Part shown: positions 5,628 through 7,123 of the stretch, one piece after another
How positions within the stretch are numbered: position 1 is the first letter of the stretch
How the letters are laid out: every line of letters begins with the position of its first letter
Source: Micromonosporaceae bacterium
GTDB lineage: Bacteria; Actinomycetota; Actinomycetes; Mycobacteriales; Micromonosporaceae
Assembly (NCBI GenBank): GCA_019689695.1
Contig: JADGHA010000219.1
Coordinates: 1 to 7,123 of the forward strand
DNA: 7,123 nt
Direction of reading: 5' to 3'
Translations under genes and position numbers: made by a program
The notes under the pieces: generated by a model
Database searches by the model: none
Told to the model about the DNA's origin: nothing
The model's input: the letters and a program-made list of their open reading frames with translations, nothing else

Positions 5628-5646
5628 GGACATATCGCATTTGTCC
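5628..5646. promoter_or_regulatory. 19-bp dyad in the divergent intergenic region
   Basis: GGACATATCGCATTTGTCC is an imperfect palindrome: arms GGACA and TGTCC pair fully, and seven of nine arm positions match. It lies in the most AT-rich part of the window, between the divergent TfoX-like and dehydrogenase genes, where promoters are expected. A second inverted pair, ATATG (5615-5619) and CATAT (5631-5635), overlaps it. I could not identify a convincing -35/-10 pair on either strand. It may be an operator for one or both genes. Confidence 0.4.
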
Positions 5647-5702
5647 CCCCGGCCCTGCCGGCAATCGCGGGAAAGCGTCGAACCGCGGGCACCCTGGTTT
5701 CC

Positions 5703-6713
5703 GTGACTGTGAAGGTGCACCCCGAACCGCCGGCGACGGGCGAGGCCCGTGCCTTCTGGCTGCGGTCACCCGGCCAGGGTGAGATCCGGACCGCCAGGCT
5801 GCCCGAGCCGGGACCGGACGAAATCCTGGTCCGCACGCGGTACACGGGCATCAGCCGGGGTACCGAGACCCTGGTGTTCTCCGGCCGTGTCCCGGTCAGC
5901 CAGTACTGCGCGATGCGCGCGCCGTTCCAGGAAGGCGACTTCCCTGGGCCGGTCAAGTACGGCTACCTCAATGTGGGCGTCGTCGAGGTCGGGCCGGCGG
6001 CGCTGCGTGGGCGCACGGTCTTCTGCCTCTACCCGCACCAGACCGCGTACGTCGTGCCGGCCAGCGCGGTGGTGGCGGTGCCGGACGGCGTCCCGCCCAG
6101 GCGGGCGGTGCTGGCCGGCACGGTGGAGACCGCGGTGAACGCGTTGTGGGACGCGCCACCCCTGGTCGGCGACCGGGTCACCGTCGTCGGCGCCGGCATG
6201 GTCGGCTGCTGCGTCGCGGCCCTGCTCGCCCGCTTCCCCGGCGTCCGGGTGCAGCTGGTGGACACCGACCCGGGCCGGGCCGCCGTGGCCGCGGCGCTCG
6301 GCGTGCCGTTCGCCGCCCCGGCGGACGCCGACGGCGGCCGGGACCTGGTGGTCCACGCCAGCGCCACCTCCGCCGGGCTGCGCCGGTCGCTGGAGCTGCT
6401 CGCGCCCGAGGGCACGGTCCTCGAACTGAGCTGGTACGGCGACCGCGAGGTGACCCTGGCGCTGGGCGGCGAATTCCACGCCGGCCGGCTGACCATCCGC
6501 AGCAGCCAGGTGGGCACGGTCGCACCGGCCCGGCGCGGCAGCCGTAGCTTCGCCGACCGCCTCGCGCTCGCCCTGGAGCTGTTGCACGACCCGGTGTTCG
6601 ACGCCCTGATCACCGGCGAATCGCGGTTCGAGGAGCTGCCCGATGTGCTCGGCCGGATGGCGCGCGGCGACCTTCCCGGCCTCTGCCACCTGATCACCTA
6701 CCCCGGAGCGTGA
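5703..6713 (+). CDS. Medium-chain dehydrogenase/reductase without usual zinc ligands
   Basis: This 336-residue cytosolic oxidoreductase has the medium-chain alcohol dehydrogenase layout. The N-terminal catalytic domain carries EIRTARLPEPGPDEILVRT (27-45). The cofactor-binding Rossmann domain has VTVVGAGMVG (159-168) with GxGxxG at 163-168, and an acidic Asp187 at the end of the second strand favours NAD(H). Zinc-site sequences differ from alcohol dehydrogenases: GICGTD is GISRGTE (49-55), so the Cys ligand is missing. The GHE region is KYGYLNVGVV (85-94), so the His is missing, and the four-Cys structural zinc loop is absent. A similar SRGTE sequence is, from memory, seen in BchC-like dehydrogenases. 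The substrate is unknown. No ribosome binding site is visible; GTGs at 5703, 5709 and 5715 are all possible starts. The stop at 6711-6713 overlaps the next gene region, so the two genes form an operon. Confidence 0.88.
   Translation: MTVKVHPEPPATGEARAFWLRSPGQGEIRTARLPEPGPDEILVRTRYTGISRGTETLVFSGRVPVSQYCAMRAPFQEGDFPGPVKYGYLNVGVVEVGPAALRGRTVFCLYPHQTAYVVPASAVVAVPDGVPPRRAVLAGTVETAVNALWDAPPLVGDRVTVVGAGMVGCCVAALLARFPGVRVQLVDTDPGRAAVAAALGVPFAAPADADGGRDLVVHASATSAGLRRSLELLAPEGTVLELSWYGDREVTLALGGEFHAGRLTIRSSQVGTVAPARRGSRSFADRLALALELLHDPVFDALITGESRFEELPDVLGRMARGDLPGLCHLITYPGA
6705..6708 (+). promoter_or_regulatory. Ribosome binding site that favours TTG 6716
   Basis: GGAG at 6705-6708 is one base before GTG 6710 but seven bases before TTG 6716. 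The spacing supports the TTG as the start of the PTPS-like gene. GTG 6710 would overlap the dehydrogenase stop as GTGA. Confidence 0.45.
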
Positions 6714-6715
6714 CC

Positions 6716-7113
6716 TTGTTCAGTGTGACCGTCCGCGACCACATCATGGTCGCCCACAGCCTCCCCGGCGAGGCCTTCGGACCCGCGCAGCGGCTGCACG
6801 GCGCCACGTACGTGGTTGATGCGACCTTCCGGCGGGCCGAGCTGGACGCCAACCACGTCGTGGTCGACATCGGGCTGGCCGCCCGGGAGCTGGCCGCGGT
6901 GCTCGCCCAGCTCAACTACCGGAACCTGGACGAGGAGCCGGCGCTGGCCGGGACGACGACCACGACGGAGGAGCTCGCCCGGTTCATCGCCGACCGGCTC
7001 GCCGAGCGGGTGCACGCCGGCGCGCTCGGCGAGGGCGCCCGCGGGCTGGCCGCCATCGCGGTCACGCTGCACGAGTCACATGTCGCTGGGCCAGCTACGA
7101 GCGGCCGCTATGA
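6716..7113 (+). CDS. 6-pyruvoyl-tetrahydropterin synthase/QueD-like protein with altered active site; probable frameshift near its end
   Basis: The product starts MFSVTVRDHIMVAHS and has the PTPS/6-carboxytetrahydropterin synthase T-fold, about 132 residues. Family landmarks remain: AHSL with His14, RLHGATY with His28, VVVDIGLAARELAAVL (48-63), LNYRNLDEEP (66-75), TTTEELARFIADRL and the substrate-anchoring Glu120 in TLHESHVA. Catalytic positions have changed: no Cys precedes RLHG; the usual LDHKNLD is LNYRNLD, with Asn67 and Tyr68 for Asp and His; and HGH is HGA, losing one zinc ligand (Ala30). Normal PTPS chemistry is therefore unlikely and a different reaction on a pterin-like compound is inferred. 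In frame, the sequence after His122-Val-Ala becomes GPATSGRYDHPA and runs off the window. One added base near 7085-7087 gives WASYERPL and a stop at 7111-7113, as expected for the family. The end given here assumes that correction. Confidence 0.8.
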
Positions 7114-7123
7114 CCATCCCGCC
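7110..7123 (+). CDS. Start of a following gene, cut by the window edge
   Basis: ATG 7110 overlaps the corrected stop of the PTPS-like gene (7111-7113) as ATGA, the arrangement used at the HAD/CDP-alcohol junction. The four full codons visible read Met-Thr-Ile-Pro. Nothing can be said of function from these. If the PTPS-like frame is not corrected, this start would lie inside that gene and the call would fail. Confidence 0.4.

Noticed and set aside
5548..5769. N-terminal extension of the TfoX-like protein
   Set aside because: Would overlap the divergent dehydrogenase gene and translate the tandem repeat. The TfoX domain begins at the chosen ATG.
5766..6689. 307-residue - strand ORF opposite the dehydrogenase
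   Set aside because: Antisense shadow with low-complexity translation; the + strand frame has a full dehydrogenase fold.

Overview
The window is very GC-rich, with strong G/C bias at third codon positions, GTG/TTG starts and many overlapping start/stop junctions. This points to a high-GC actinomycete. The protein style resembles Micromonosporaceae or Streptomyces, but I cannot fix the genus. Eight genes are supported, plus the first codons of a ninth. No rRNA, tRNA, CRISPR array, insertion sequence or phage gene is visible.

Region 1 (1-3676, + strand) is a sugar uptake and use unit. A GC-rich terminator-like hairpin near the left edge closes an upstream gene outside the window. A sigma-70-like promoter with a LacI-type dyad just downstream of its -10 then leads into two CUT1-type ABC permeases (MalF-like, MalG-like), a small YesL/DUF624 membrane protein and an SMP-30/gluconolactonase-type lactonase. 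The solute-binding protein and ATPase of the transporter are not in the window. The lactonase has its own leader with a repeated CGTAGGAC element. It converges on the next gene, and the two stop codons share one CTAG.

Region 2 (3673-5547, - strand) holds a HAD hydrolase translationally coupled to a CDP-alcohol phosphatidyltransferase. A separate small TfoX N-domain protein lies upstream. The coupled pair suggests a two-step synthesis of a phospholipid-type head group: alcohol-phosphate transfer from a CDP donor, then dephosphorylation.

Region 3 (5548-7123, + strand) begins with a divergent intergenic region containing a 26-bp tandem duplication and a 19-bp dyad. It continues with a medium-chain dehydrogenase lacking the usual zinc ligands, a 6-pyruvoyl-tetrahydropterin synthase (PTPS)-like protein, and the start of a further gene at the right edge. 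The PTPS-like protein has lost the catalytic Cys, Asp and His and one zinc-binding His of the family. Its last codons appear to be in the wrong frame, implying a one-base deletion.

The most interesting content is regions 2 and 3: an altered PTPS fold, an altered dehydrogenase, a CDP-alcohol transferase and a phosphatase side by side. I believe similar gene sets recur in actinomycete genomes, but that is from memory and I know of no assigned product. Every function here is inferred from motifs seen by eye, with no database search.
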